Positions 1 through 8,547 of a DNA stretch of 32,468 nt are shown here, piece by piece (position 1 is the first letter of the stretch; each line of letters begins with the position of its first letter). Source of the stretch: Thermoplasmata archaeon (GTDB lineage Archaea > Thermoplasmatota > Thermoplasmata > Halarchaeoplasmatales > Halarchaeoplasmataceae); the NCBI GenBank assembly GCA_003560595.1, contig PWKY01000094.1:1-32468 (forward strand). The letters are read 5' to 3'. The translations under genes were made by a program, and so were the position numbers. A model generated the notes under the pieces. It was given only the letters and a program-made list of their open reading frames with translations. It was not told the origin of the DNA and made no database searches.

Positions 1-690
1 ATGGAGTTCACAAGGATGGTCATAGGTCCTGAGATCATCGAAGAATCCAACAGTCGCATAATACTTAAAGACCTGATCGACCCCTCTGAATTCTCACAAC
101 GCAAAGGTCTCAGGAGGATGTATCTCATAGTAAAAAAGATGCATCAGGACGCCATAAAGGCCTTCTTAGAGAACAATGAAACCCTGGCTAAAGATGTCAT
201 CACGCGTGACACCGACTGCGATCGACTTTTCTGGATGATCACAAAGCACTATAATATGCTATTATCCAATCCCCGGTTGGTGGAGAGCTTGAAGATATCT
301 CGGGAGAGGAGTCTTAGCTATATGTTGGTGTCCCGGACCATGGAACGTATCGGGGACCACGCAGCAAGGATCGCTGAGAACACTCTCATGCTGAGTGACG
401 ATTTCAATGGAAATTTAAAAGAAGGGATCAAGGAAGAGAGCGAACTATCCCTGGAGATCCTGGAGGAAGCCTCCACCGCATTCTTCAAGGAGGATCTGCA
501 AAAAGCCAACCACTCCATCGATATGCGTGAGGACCTAGAGAAGCTGAACGACAGATTGATGAGGAGCATAAAAGAGGAGGATCGAGAGAACGTGGCCCCT
601 CTATCATACATATTGGAGAGTATATCGAGAACAGGTTCGTATGCTACTGATATCTCGGAGATCAGCATCAATTATATCATGTCTCGGTAG
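1..690 (+). CDS. PhoU-like regulator, 5'-truncated by window edge
   Basis: This is the C-terminal portion of an archaeal PhoU-family protein, an all-helical regulator usually tied to phosphate transport and signalling. The helical PhoU repeat is recognisable from the RTMERIGDHAARIAEN motif at about residues 112-127, and a weaker second copy (SRTGSYATDISEI) lies near the C-terminus. Archaeal members usually carry an N-terminal AbrB/SpoVT DNA-binding domain and exceed 300 residues. Only 229 codons are visible and the frame is open at base 1, so the ATG at base 1 is probably internal and the N-terminal domain lies outside the window. The stop is 7 bp from the convergent stop of the next gene. 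No phosphate transporter gene is visible beside it. Confidence 0.85.
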   Translation: MEFTRMVIGPEIIEESNSRIILKDLIDPSEFSQRKGLRRMYLIVKKMHQDAIKAFLENNETLAKDVITRDTDCDRLFWMITKHYNMLLSNPRLVESLKISRERSLSYMLVSRTMERIGDHAARIAENTLMLSDDFNGNLKEGIKEESELSLEILEEASTAFFKEDLQKANHSIDMREDLEKLNDRLMRSIKEEDRENVAPLSYILESISRTGSYATDISEISINYIMSR

Positions 691-697
691 AATTAAC

Positions 698-1489
698 TCA
701 GATATGATGATCTATCGCTTCTATCAGGTCGTTTATGTCCCCCTCGGCATCGATCCTGATCACATCAACCCCCATGGTCTCTGACTCATCAAGGACAATG
801 TTAAAACACCTATCGTATCTTTTTAGATCCTTCTTGATGCGTTCTTCATCCTCTCCTTCGTAAAAGTTGGGATAACCTTTCCTTCTTTGTTTCATCCTGG
901 AAATGCATTTGGTGGGCGAACTCTTCAGATAGATTATCTTTTCCGGTAAAGATATGAGGTGAGAATAGTCTCGCACATCCTCCTGGACGAAATCTTGTTT
1001 GGGATCCGGATGAACGAAGATAGATCCGGCGCGGAAAACAAATCCTTCATCAACCAATATGTGCTTTTCTGTGGGGCGTATGTACTCATCTATCAACATG
1101 TACTTTTCCACCGTCAGCCCGACCCATTCCATAACCTTACGTATGCGTTCTTCATCATGAGTATGATCAGCCAACGATCTCTGGATAGTCTTTAAAGAAT
1201 CGGGATACTTGCTTCTAAATCTCCCCAATATCTTATCGGACAGACCGGTCACTTTTGTCAGATATCTTATCAGTACTAACTGTTTCAGGGAGCCAGGTGT
1301 AACACCGTAAGTCTTTGCGAACAACCCTTTGAACTGTTTCGATCCCAAAGGTTGTTCTTTCCTAGAGAATGCTTTCCCCACTGCATCGATGTAGGCCCGA
1401 TCCCAATGTAGATACTTTCTTTCGTCCTCGACCAGTTTTTCAACGACGGTGGTTTTACCTACACCCGGGATCCCGATGATCTCGATCAT
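698..1489 (-). CDS. P-loop nucleotide kinase-like protein
   Basis: The protein begins with a Walker A motif, GIPGVGKTT, within the first 12 residues, as in small nucleotide or nucleoside kinases and other P-loop ATPases. Later features include a DEGFVFR segment at about residue 150, IIYLKSSP at about 190 and an Arg-rich MKQRRKGYPNFY stretch resembling a lid region. The substrate is unknown to me. The ORF track starts at 1495, but ATG at 1489 gives the usual MIEIIGIPG start and better spacing to the upstream AGGTAG, so I prefer 1489 (263 aa). It is the last gene of the minus-strand glycan operon, 72 bp after the flippase, so a role in activating a sugar or other glycan substituent is possible but only inferred. 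Confidence 0.7.
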   Translation of the reverse strand: MIEIIGIPGVGKTTVVEKLVEDERKYLHWDRAYIDAVGKAFSRKEQPLGSKQFKGLFAKTYGVTPGSLKQLVLIRYLTKVTGLSDKILGRFRSKYPDSLKTIQRSLADHTHDEERIRKVMEWVGLTVEKYMLIDEYIRPTEKHILVDEGFVFRAGSIFVHPDPKQDFVQEDVRDYSHLISLPEKIIYLKSSPTKCISRMKQRRKGYPNFYEGEDEERIKKDLKRYDRCFNIVLDESETMGVDVIRIDAEGDINDLIEAIDHHI

Positions 1490-1529
1490 GTTCATCTACC
1501 TGTGTTTGGAGAGCTCTTGTGTACATAAC

Positions 1530-1551
1530 TTTTTTGTTACGATACAAAAAA
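1530..1551. repeat. A/T-rich perfect inverted repeat
   Basis: TTTTTTGT and ACAAAAAA are perfect 8-bp inverted arms around the 6-nt centre TACGAT. The repeat lies between the flippase stop and the kinase-like gene start. On the minus strand it could give a weak hairpin with a T tract, which would fit partial termination or processing between the two operon genes. No function is demonstrated. Confidence 0.4.
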
Positions 1552-1561
1552 ATCCTATCAT

Positions 1562-2803
1562 CTATTTAAAGTACCCCTGTTTATCCAATATGTGGTAAGA
1601 ATAGATATTGATGATGACGCTACCTACAGTGTAGATAATCAATGTGGAATAGGCTATACCGATCAGACCATAGTTCCAGTATAAAATTATGTTCAAAGGT
1701 ATGTTGAGTATGGCCATGGTACCTTTTCCGTAAAGTACCACTATCTCGTTACCGGTGGCCTGCACCGCTTCGGTGAAGGGTAGCGTTGAAAAGTATGCCA
1801 CCATGTAGAATATCAACACTTGTAGTATGCGTCCCGATTCAGAATAGTCTTCACCAAACAAAAATATCACCACAGGTTCGGCCATAATGTAACCTACCAC
1901 CGCTAAGAGTAACATCCCTGCTGTAAATAATATGGAATATTTAATTATAGTATCCTTTTTTACCCTTCCTTCATGAAGTGTTTTTACCGCTACTGGGAAG
2001 AATGCGTCCCCCAAAAGGTTCTTCAACACCTCGGCCTCCCTAGCCAGATAAAAAGCCACACCGTATATCGCCACCTCCGGCGCCGTACCCAACAATGAGA
2101 TCATGAAAAGGTCAACCTTACTGTGTAACCTTCCCGCGACGTTCATAGCGGAGAACACCGCCGAAGGCTTCACGATGTCCATATCCCATCGGAACTTTGA
2201 AAAGACGTTGAATTTGACGATCCCTTTTGAGCGGTAAAAACGAAGGACCATGTCTAAAAAAGATGTTAGGACCGACAGTATGACCACTGTAAAAAGTCCG
2301 AACCCCATCTTCAAAAATAAGATGGCAAAGCCGACGAAGAGCCCCATCCTTATCACTTCAAAGATGGCTAGGTACTCCATCTTCTCGGTGAACTTGTATA
2401 TCGTATTGATGTAACTCTTAAAACTGTTGGAGAACAAACTCAAGCTGAATATGGCGATATAGAACTTGGTTCTGACTTCATACCCCATAAAAAGAGACCC
2501 TACCAACATGGCCATGATGGCGATCATGATGAACACCGACTGCATACCAACTGTGCGATTCAACACCGCGTCGGCATTTTCAACATCCTTACTACCCTCC
2601 CGTATCACCGTTTTCTTGAGGCCGGGAAAGGCCAGAAGTTGAAATATACCCATGAAAGCACCGACGGTCACGAATATACCGTAATGGTCGGGTCCAAGGT
2701 ATCTTGCTAGGTAAACAAATCCGATGAAACCTATGCCTTGGGCGATTATCGTACCCAAAGTGAGGTACGAAAAGTTCTTCAGACCTCTTTTTATCTTGTT
2801 CAT
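1562..2803 (-). CDS. Wzx-type polysaccharide flippase (MOP superfamily)
   Basis: This 413-aa, strongly hydrophobic protein has about 12 predicted membrane helices and fits the oligosaccharide flippases of the MOP superfamily (RfbX/Wzx-like), which move lipid-linked glycans across the cytoplasmic membrane. The N-terminal pattern (LGTIIAQGIGFIGFVYLARY followed by LGPDHYGIF) is characteristic, with a first helix, an LGxxxYG turn and a second helix. A Lys/Arg-rich segment near residue 190 separates the two halves. It lies 47 bp downstream of a glycosyltransferase and upstream of the kinase-like gene on the same strand. It is the exporter expected in a cluster that assembles a surface glycan or an N-glycan precursor. 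Confidence 0.9.
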   Translation of the reverse strand: MNKIKRGLKNFSYLTLGTIIAQGIGFIGFVYLARYLGPDHYGIFVTVGAFMGIFQLLAFPGLKKTVIREGSKDVENADAVLNRTVGMQSVFIMIAIMAMLVGSLFMGYEVRTKFYIAIFSLSLFSNSFKSYINTIYKFTEKMEYLAIFEVIRMGLFVGFAILFLKMGFGLFTVVILSVLTSFLDMVLRFYRSKGIVKFNVFSKFRWDMDIVKPSAVFSAMNVAGRLHSKVDLFMISLLGTAPEVAIYGVAFYLAREAEVLKNLLGDAFFPVAVKTLHEGRVKKDTIIKYSILFTAGMLLLAVVGYIMAEPVVIFLFGEDYSESGRILQVLIFYMVAYFSTLPFTEAVQATGNEIVVLYGKGTMAILNIPLNIILYWNYGLIGIAYSTLIIYTVGSVIINIYSYHILDKQGYFK

Positions 2804-2850
2804 TTAAATACCTTTAACATCTTGTTCCTGATCATATCCGAAGAGCCATA

Positions 2851-4062
2851 TCATAATATATCAACCCACTGTCCGACGATATTCTCTAGATCAAAATCCT
2901 GTACACGCGTCATAGCCAGTTTTCGATATCTTTCTTTCATTTGACCATCTCTCAGCACATGTATCATGGCCTTGGCAAGCTCTCTTTCTTCATGGGTCAC
3001 CGGTTCTTTGGAGCCGTACCGTTCACCATCACACACCGGTGTAAGTATCCCGAAGTCCCCGTATTCTATATCCTCTATGTTTTTTTCTAGATCGGTCCCT
3101 GGTGCCAGGATCTCTCTGGGTCCGGACTGGCAGTCGGTGGAGATGATGGGGAGACCGCAGGCCATGGCTTCTGTTATCACATTTCCGAACCCCTCGAACA
3201 GTGACGATAGAACGAAAACGTCCGATCGGGATAGAAATTTAAATGGATTTTTTTGATACCCCATAAAGAACACACAGTCATTCAAACCTAGATCATCTCT
3301 GAGTTCCTTCAAGTAACCTTCAAATTTACCCTCTCCGAAGATGGCGAGTTTTACTCCCGGTACCTCCTCTCTTACTACCGCAAAGGCTCTTAGCAGGTGC
3401 CATTGACCTTTCTGTTCGTTCAAACTTCCAACGTTTACCAGTATCGGGCCGTCACCGAATATGGATCGGTGATTTTCTTTCGTCAATCCTTCTTTTGAAA
3501 GAGATCCGATCCTTTCCGTGTCACACGGGTTGTAGATGGTTTTTATCATGTTCTCATCTATACCGAAATTGTCCACCAGATCCCGTTTCACACCTTCGGA
3601 TAGTGTGACGATGGTATGGGCTTTTCCATAAAATAACTTGATGAATGCTTTTGCAAAGATACCGTAAAGACTACCTCGAAACTTTCTTGATTGGTTGTTC
3701 CTCACAGATAGTATGATCTTCTCTTCACGAGACCCCAATATCTGTGAAAGTACGTTGATATGGTGTGATTGAGAAAGAAAGCTCACGGTTGTATGGATAT
3801 CTTTCGATTCCTTTATCTTTTTCAATCTGAGAGAGGCTAGTAAGATACCACCTATCAGATGGATGTCTCGACGAAAATCAACTCCTAGATCTATAAGTTC
3901 ACCCTTGTATTCGTAGGTGATCTTTCTAGCATCATGTAGTACTATATGAACTCGGATATCCTCTGGAAATCGCTGAGATAGGTTAGACACCACACGTTCT
4001 GCACCTCCTGCATCTAGGTTCGGTATCAACAATATTACATTTTTCTTGTTATCCTCTTTCAT
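2851..4062 (-). CDS. Glycosyltransferase family 4
   Basis: This is a GT-B fold retaining glycosyltransferase. The N-terminal donor-site loop is NLDAGGAERV. The C-terminal half has GSLNEQKGQWHLLRAF and an EX7E-type region, EAMACGLPIISTDCQSGPREI. The ORF track begins at 4191, but that extension runs into the upstream gene. Two starts compete: ATG at 4113, which forms TGATG with the upstream stop, and ATG at 4062, preceded by GGAGAG at proper spacing. I prefer 4062 (403 aa) because the Rossmann-like domain then starts as usual. The sugar and acceptor cannot be told from the sequence. It sits in the glycan operon between the ParB-like gene and the flippase. Confidence 0.88.
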   Translation of the reverse strand: MKEDNKKNVILLIPNLDAGGAERVVSNLSQRFPEDIRVHIVLHDARKITYEYKGELIDLGVDFRRDIHLIGGILLASLRLKKIKESKDIHTTVSFLSQSHHINVLSQILGSREEKIILSVRNNQSRKFRGSLYGIFAKAFIKLFYGKAHTIVTLSEGVKRDLVDNFGIDENMIKTIYNPCDTERIGSLSKEGLTKENHRSIFGDGPILVNVGSLNEQKGQWHLLRAFAVVREEVPGVKLAIFGEGKFEGYLKELRDDLGLNDCVFFMGYQKNPFKFLSRSDVFVLSSLFEGFGNVITEAMACGLPIISTDCQSGPREILAPGTDLEKNIEDIEYGDFGILTPVCDGERYGSKEPVTHEERELAKAMIHVLRDGQMKERYRKLAMTRVQDFDLENIVGQWVDIL

Positions 4063-4112
4063 CTGACTCTCCAAAACCTCTGGATTATATATTAATCTAT
4101 TGACATGAATCA

Positions 4113-4916
4113 TCACGCGACATCCTTCAAGTCTGGATGTTCCCAGGAAACACCATCTGACCTCGTGGTCTCGACCCGCACATCCTGCCAATGGCTGTGC
4201 CTGACCAGTACCCGTGCAGGAACTTTTGGAATACCCAGGATCTTAGCGATGAAAAAACGGTGTCTTCCCGTGGTTTCCAGGAATAACTCACCGTCACGCC
4301 CGATAACCACGGTGATCTCGTCGTACTCCGGAGGTCGAAAGAAAGGTTTTTCATTTAAATCTCTCTGAGTTTTAAACCCTCTTTTTTTGATATCATCGTA
4401 CAATCGTTCGATCTTCAGACCCATGCTATCCAACTTCTCTTCAGTATCCTTTAAAGGATGGTCCGGATCCGACCTCCACCTATAGAATTCCGTTCTATTC
4501 CAAGATACGCCTTCCAGCAGGAACTCTTTCATGGAGTGAAACAGTAGGTAGCGGTCCAGGGGTACCAAAGCCATCTTTTCCTGAAAGGTTGCATCGTGGG
4601 GGTGGTCGAACATGTCGTCTAATTCTTTCTTTCTAAGGTCCCAGTCCCCCCCTCTAACGTAGGTACCGTCCCGTGATACGAGCGGATGAAAATATGGGGT
4701 GAGAACGTAGTCTATATCATGAGGGGCTATGTATATCAGTCTGTAAGGGTCGGGAGCCGCGTCCCTATATCTGAGCCGGTAGTATCCATGTCTCAGATAA
4801 GCTACGGGTCGGGCAAATATGGGCCAAATGTAATATCCCAGACTTATCTTGATCAGATTAATAAATCCTTCTTCCTTGAGTATTTTAGATCCTTTTTTCA
4901 GAAACCCTCCATTCAT
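4113..4916 (-). CDS. ParB/sulfiredoxin-fold-like protein of the glycan cluster
   Basis: This 267-aa protein has no catalytic domain that I recognise with certainty. Near its C-terminus (about residues 217-240) it has GRHRFFIAKILGIPKVPARV, which matches the GxHRxxAAxxxGxxxIPxxV signature of ParB N-terminal/sulfiredoxin-fold domains. Proteins with this domain occur in archaeal polysaccharide gene clusters, where it is not a chromosome-partition protein. The N-terminus has a Leu/Ile-rich stretch and a Tyr/Arg-rich region but no clear membrane segment. The start overlaps the upstream glycosyltransferase stop by 4 bp (ATGA), so it is translated with the cluster. Its biochemical role is unknown. 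Confidence 0.7.
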   Translation of the reverse strand: MNGGFLKKGSKILKEEGFINLIKISLGYYIWPIFARPVAYLRHGYYRLRYRDAAPDPYRLIYIAPHDIDYVLTPYFHPLVSRDGTYVRGGDWDLRKKELDDMFDHPHDATFQEKMALVPLDRYLLFHSMKEFLLEGVSWNRTEFYRWRSDPDHPLKDTEEKLDSMGLKIERLYDDIKKRGFKTQRDLNEKPFFRPPEYDEITVVIGRDGELFLETTGRHRFFIAKILGIPKVPARVLVRHSHWQDVRVETTRSDGVSWEHPDLKDVA

Positions 4917-6073
4917 CCCTTTCCCTCTTTCAATTCGTTGGCTCGGTCCATTATCATCTCCGCTCTCTTATTCCATGTGTATCTTTCGTGGAATTCCTTC
5001 TTCGCCCTTCCCCCTATCTTATCCCTCAGCTCTTTATCTCTGAGTCTGTTGAGGGCATCTATCCATTCATCGGGCTCATCCGGGTCACAGAGCAGGGCGG
5101 TTTCTCCGTCAACCAATATCTCCCTTATGGCCGGCAGGTCCGAGGCCAGCATAGGGTTTCCGGTGGCCATGTATTCGAATATCTTCAGCGGAGACATCCA
5201 CCTTACGGTGTTCTGCCCTCCGTCCACACGTAGCTCCCTTTGATAGGGGGCCAAAAGCACATCGAATGAACTTCTGTACCTGTCTATCTCCGACGGTGGT
5301 ACGAATCCGTGAAAGGTTATGTTGTCCTTTTTGATTGATCTCTTCCATACTTCGATATCCTTGTCACCGCCTCCCACAACGTGAAAGTTAGCGTTATCAC
5401 AACTCTCAACCATCTTCTTTATGATCCTCTTCCCCCGGCCCTCGTAAAGGTTACCTATGTATCCTACCTGGAGCCCTATATCGTTGTTGAACTCCATGGG
5501 GGATATGGACGGGTCAAGTGGTTCGGCCGCATCCCTGGCCAGCAGTATCCTGTCCGGATCTATGTTATAGCGGTGTTCATGATACTTCTTGATGGATTCG
5601 GAGATCACAACCAGTAGTAAAAATTGTTTACTTTTGAGCAGTCTTTTGAACAGTATATTTCTACATCTACCAAGCTGTTCGAATGGGACCGGAACATGTG
5701 ATTCATAGATAGTAGGCATCCCCTTCAAGGAAGCCAGATAAGCAGTGGTTTCGTTACGAGTATAGACCATATCCGGCCTTATCTTCGCCGCTTCCTTCAC
5801 AGAACGCCAGCTGTTGACCACGTTACCACCGGCTTTTAGATATACCTCCGGAACGATAGGTAAGTTCGGATATGGTTTCGGTACGTAGATTATATCGAAG
5901 GAGTTCTTCACACCATAGTACTCCCAAACATCTTCATTTTCCTCTCCCCTCATCGCTCCTATCAGATACACCTCGTGTCCGATATCGGAAAGTGCGCTGC
6001 ACATCTTCATCATGTGTACGGAGTGGGCCGAGCGCGAAGGGAGGACGGGACTTCCCAGATAGGCGATCTTCAA
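4913..6073 (-). CDS. Glycosyltransferase family 4
   Basis: This is a 386-aa GT4 enzyme of the GT-B fold. The N-terminal nucleotide-sugar transferase domain starts at KIAYLGSPVLPSRSAHSVHM. The C-terminal domain carries VGYIGNLYEGRGK, followed by FEYMATGNPMLASDLPAIREI, the EX7E-like donor site. It overlaps the preceding gene (stop/start ATGA at 6070-6073) and the following gene (4913-4916), so all three are almost certainly translationally coupled. It probably adds one sugar to a lipid-linked surface glycan; the donor is unknown. Confidence 0.9.
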   Translation of the reverse strand: MKIAYLGSPVLPSRSAHSVHMMKMCSALSDIGHEVYLIGAMRGEENEDVWEYYGVKNSFDIIYVPKPYPNLPIVPEVYLKAGGNVVNSWRSVKEAAKIRPDMVYTRNETTAYLASLKGMPTIYESHVPVPFEQLGRCRNILFKRLLKSKQFLLLVVISESIKKYHEHRYNIDPDRILLARDAAEPLDPSISPMEFNNDIGLQVGYIGNLYEGRGKRIIKKMVESCDNANFHVVGGGDKDIEVWKRSIKKDNITFHGFVPPSEIDRYRSSFDVLLAPYQRELRVDGGQNTVRWMSPLKIFEYMATGNPMLASDLPAIREILVDGETALLCDPDEPDEWIDALNRLRDKELRDKIGGRAKKEFHERYTWNKRAEMIMDRANELKEGKG

Positions 6074-7323
6074 GACCTCACCCCTTCTAACTCCTCTTCA
6101 TACACTTCTACTATGTCGTTGACGATCCTTTCTGAGCATAACTTCCTGCGGTAAAAGGTCTTCATATTTTCGGCCATGACATCCCTCTCACCGTGGTCTT
6201 CGATGATATTTTTCAACTTCTGGACCATATCTTCCACTTCGGGATCAACCAGTAATCCATTGTATCCATCCTTTACGATCTCCGGACTGCCTCCCACCCT
6301 GGTCGCCACGATAGGTGTACCGAAATGAGCGGCTTCCAGGAGAACCCTGGATAGGGGTTCGGGCCACAGTGAAGGTACCACGACGACGTCCGCCTGCCGG
6401 TATATCGAGTGAACGGCATCATGATCCACCCTTCCAAGGAAATCCACTGATGGACCGGCCAGGTTGGTCAGTTTTTCCCTCTCAGGGCCATCACCGACTA
6501 TCAGCAGCCGGGAATCCGTGTTCAACCTGTTGAAAGCCTTTATGAGGAGGTCCACCCCCTTTATATTACTGAGTTCACCGATGTACACTAAGAGAACACC
6601 TTCCTGATCCAGATCCATCTTATCATCGGACTCGGCTATATCAGAGATATTGACCACTTTACTGATCTTGCTCTTCTTTACACCTTCTTTTATGAGCAGT
6701 CCGTTTATGAAATCGCTTAGGCTGAAGAAGCGGTCAACTTTTTGGATGTCTTTTTTTCTTTTCAAAAAATCTATATACAGGGGTAGCCAGAATAGTGGAT
6801 TGTACTTAAATGGAGTTCTCAATCGATGTCCACCGATGTATTCGGAATGCGTTATGCATCCTATGAACTTAACAGGAGAGCAGCCTTGACATACTTCTTT
6901 ATCTTTGTAGAACAGATTCCCTTTAGGGCAGAAATTGATATACGAGTTGATGGTGGCGAAACTCGGTTTGTCCACCTTGACTATGCTGGTGAGATTGAAG
7001 AAGTGGACGATATCGTACTCTTCGACTATCCTGCCGAGTTGTCGCCTCACACTTCTCTTGAAGTACATTTTACGTTTCAGGTTATCCCAAAGGGTCGCGC
7101 GTCCACCTCCGGTTTTCAACTTACGCAGTATGGTGACCCCTTTATTTCTCTCTAATGTAGGGCATCCTTCAACTTCGGAGGTCAGTACGGTGACCTCTAT
7201 CCCCTTACATTCCGCAAGCTTAGAGGCCAAAAGTGCGCAGGATAATTCACCTCCTCCATATGATTCAGGAGGATACGATTCACTGACGAACAGGACCTTC
7301 AAGATGCCTTCGGATCTACTCAT
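6070..7323 (-). CDS. Glycosyltransferase family 4, first gene of glycan operon
   Basis: This is a 417-aa GT4 glycosyltransferase. The N-terminus reads VLFVSESYPPESYGGGELS, a typical glycine-rich acceptor-side loop. The C-terminal half has VYIGELSNIKGVDLLIKAF and EAAHFGTPIVATRVGGSPEI. A four-cysteine patch in the N-terminal domain (CPKGNLFYKDKEVCQGC plus a Cys eight residues on) suggests a structural metal site, seen in a subset of GT4 enzymes. It starts at ATG 7323 with GTGAT just upstream and a TATA box about 15-20 bp further. It is therefore the first gene of the glycan operon. Confidence 0.9.
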   Translation of the reverse strand: MSRSEGILKVLFVSESYPPESYGGGELSCALLASKLAECKGIEVTVLTSEVEGCPTLERNKGVTILRKLKTGGGRATLWDNLKRKMYFKRSVRRQLGRIVEEYDIVHFFNLTSIVKVDKPSFATINSYINFCPKGNLFYKDKEVCQGCSPVKFIGCITHSEYIGGHRLRTPFKYNPLFWLPLYIDFLKRKKDIQKVDRFFSLSDFINGLLIKEGVKKSKISKVVNISDIAESDDKMDLDQEGVLLVYIGELSNIKGVDLLIKAFNRLNTDSRLLIVGDGPEREKLTNLAGPSVDFLGRVDHDAVHSIYRQADVVVVPSLWPEPLSRVLLEAAHFGTPIVATRVGGSPEIVKDGYNGLLVDPEVEDMVQKLKNIIEDHGERDVMAENMKTFYRRKLCSERIVNDIVEVYEEELEGVRS

Positions 7324-7333
7324 ATCATCACTG

Positions 7334-7346
7334 TTTTATATTATAG
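7334..7346 (-). promoter_or_regulatory. TATA box of the glycan operon
   Basis: On the minus strand the sequence reads CTATAATATAAAA, centred about 17 bp before the first ATG of the glycan operon. This placement predicts a very short or absent 5' leader, as is common in archaea. Confidence 0.5.
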
Positions 7347-7419
7347 TCACTGCATAGTCCTCATCATTTAACAAACTTTCTCCATATGTGAACTAAACGA
7401 TGCGACTTTAAAGAGATGA

Positions 7420-8547
7420 TCAAAGGATCTCTTCAACCGTATCTTCCAAGATATCCATGGCTCGATGGATATTTTTAGTCGAATTTGCGTATGAGAACCG
7501 TATATGTCCCTCGCCTACAGAGCCAAAGGCGTTGCCCGGGGTGGCAAGAACTCCCTTTTCAAGGAGCATGAAAGCGAACTTATCGGAAGATATGTTAAGA
7601 TCGATGGTGGGGAATACATAGAAAGCCCCTTTGGGAGTCAAACAATCGAACCCATTGATGTCGTTCAAGCGGGAAACGATAACATCTCTTCTTTTCTTGA
7701 ATGTGCGGGTCATCTCTTCTACAAAATCGATACGTTCCTTTAGAGCATAGAGTATAGCGTGCTGTGGTGGTGTAGGCGGACATGCGACGGTATAATAATG
7801 TAGTTTGCCGATCTCTTTTATCCAGTCACTTCTGGTGACCATGAAGCCTATCCGCCAACCGGTCATGGCGAAGGTTTTTGAGAATGAATTGATGGCTATC
7901 ACGTTGTCGTGATCTCCGAGGAAGGAGATGTGATCTCCATCGTAAACCATCATCTCATACACTTCATCAGAGATTATCAGTATGTCATTGTCCACGGCCC
8001 ATTCAGTGATCTCTTTTACCGCTTTTTTAGTGATCACCCCGCCGGTGGGATTGCCTGGCGAATTGACGATGATAGCTTTTGTATCTGGAGTTCGAAGCTC
8101 TTCCAGCTTATCTACAGAGGGGATAAAATCATCACGCTGTAGAACCGGATAGGGAACAGGTTTAGCACCTGCAATCCTGGTTTGAGGAGAATAAAGGACA
8201 AAACCCGGTTCAGGATATAGAACTTCATCCCCACGGCATACAGTAGATTCCATCACGATCCTCAATGCCTGGGTAGCACCTACGTTCACCATAACATTAT
8301 CACTGGTGATATCCGACCTATATTTTGATTGATGACGAGCGATCTCTTCCCGCAGTGCGGGTAAACCATATGAAGAGCCGTACCCGTTGTATCCATCTAA
8401 CATGGCTTTCCGATAGTGATCAACAACATCTTCAGGGGGATTAAAATCGGGCTGTCCTAGCCCAAGATTGATCGTATCTTCGGTGGCCATCTCGAACATC
8501 TTTCTGATCCCACTAAGTTCCATCCTCCTTACTTTTTCATTTATCAT
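7420..8547 (-). CDS. Class I/II PLP-dependent aminotransferase (AspC-like)
   Basis: This 375-aa fold-type I aminotransferase is close to archaeal aspartate/aromatic aminotransferases. Visible motifs are NLGLGQPDF near the N-terminus, NSPGNPTGG (substrate carboxylate and PLP contact), SDEVYE, and NSFSKTFAMTGWRIGF, in which the Ser-x-Ser-Lys motif holds the PLP-binding lysine and the downstream Arg binds phosphate. HIRFSYA near the end has the conserved Arg for the alpha-carboxylate. It overlaps the end of the upstream 2-hydroxyacid dehydrogenase by 11 bp, so the two are co-expressed. The pair could interconvert 2-oxo acids, amino acids and 2-hydroxy acids (for example glyoxylate/glycine or hydroxypyruvate/serine). 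The exact substrate is not decided by sequence. Confidence 0.9.
   Translation of the reverse strand: MINEKVRRMELSGIRKMFEMATEDTINLGLGQPDFNPPEDVVDHYRKAMLDGYNGYGSSYGLPALREEIARHQSKYRSDITSDNVMVNVGATQALRIVMESTVCRGDEVLYPEPGFVLYSPQTRIAGAKPVPYPVLQRDDFIPSVDKLEELRTPDTKAIIVNSPGNPTGGVITKKAVKEITEWAVDNDILIISDEVYEMMVYDGDHISFLGDHDNVIAINSFSKTFAMTGWRIGFMVTRSDWIKEIGKLHYYTVACPPTPPQHAILYALKERIDFVEEMTRTFKKRRDVIVSRLNDINGFDCLTPKGAFYVFPTIDLNISSDKFAFMLLEKGVLATPGNAFGSVGEGHIRFSYANSTKNIHRAMDILEDTVEEIL

Noticed and set aside
4063-4191. N-terminal extension of the glycosyltransferase ORF up to 4191
   Set aside because: It overlaps the upstream gene by 79 bp, is Cys/Arg-rich unlike any GT4 start, and ATG 4062 has a good ribosome binding site.
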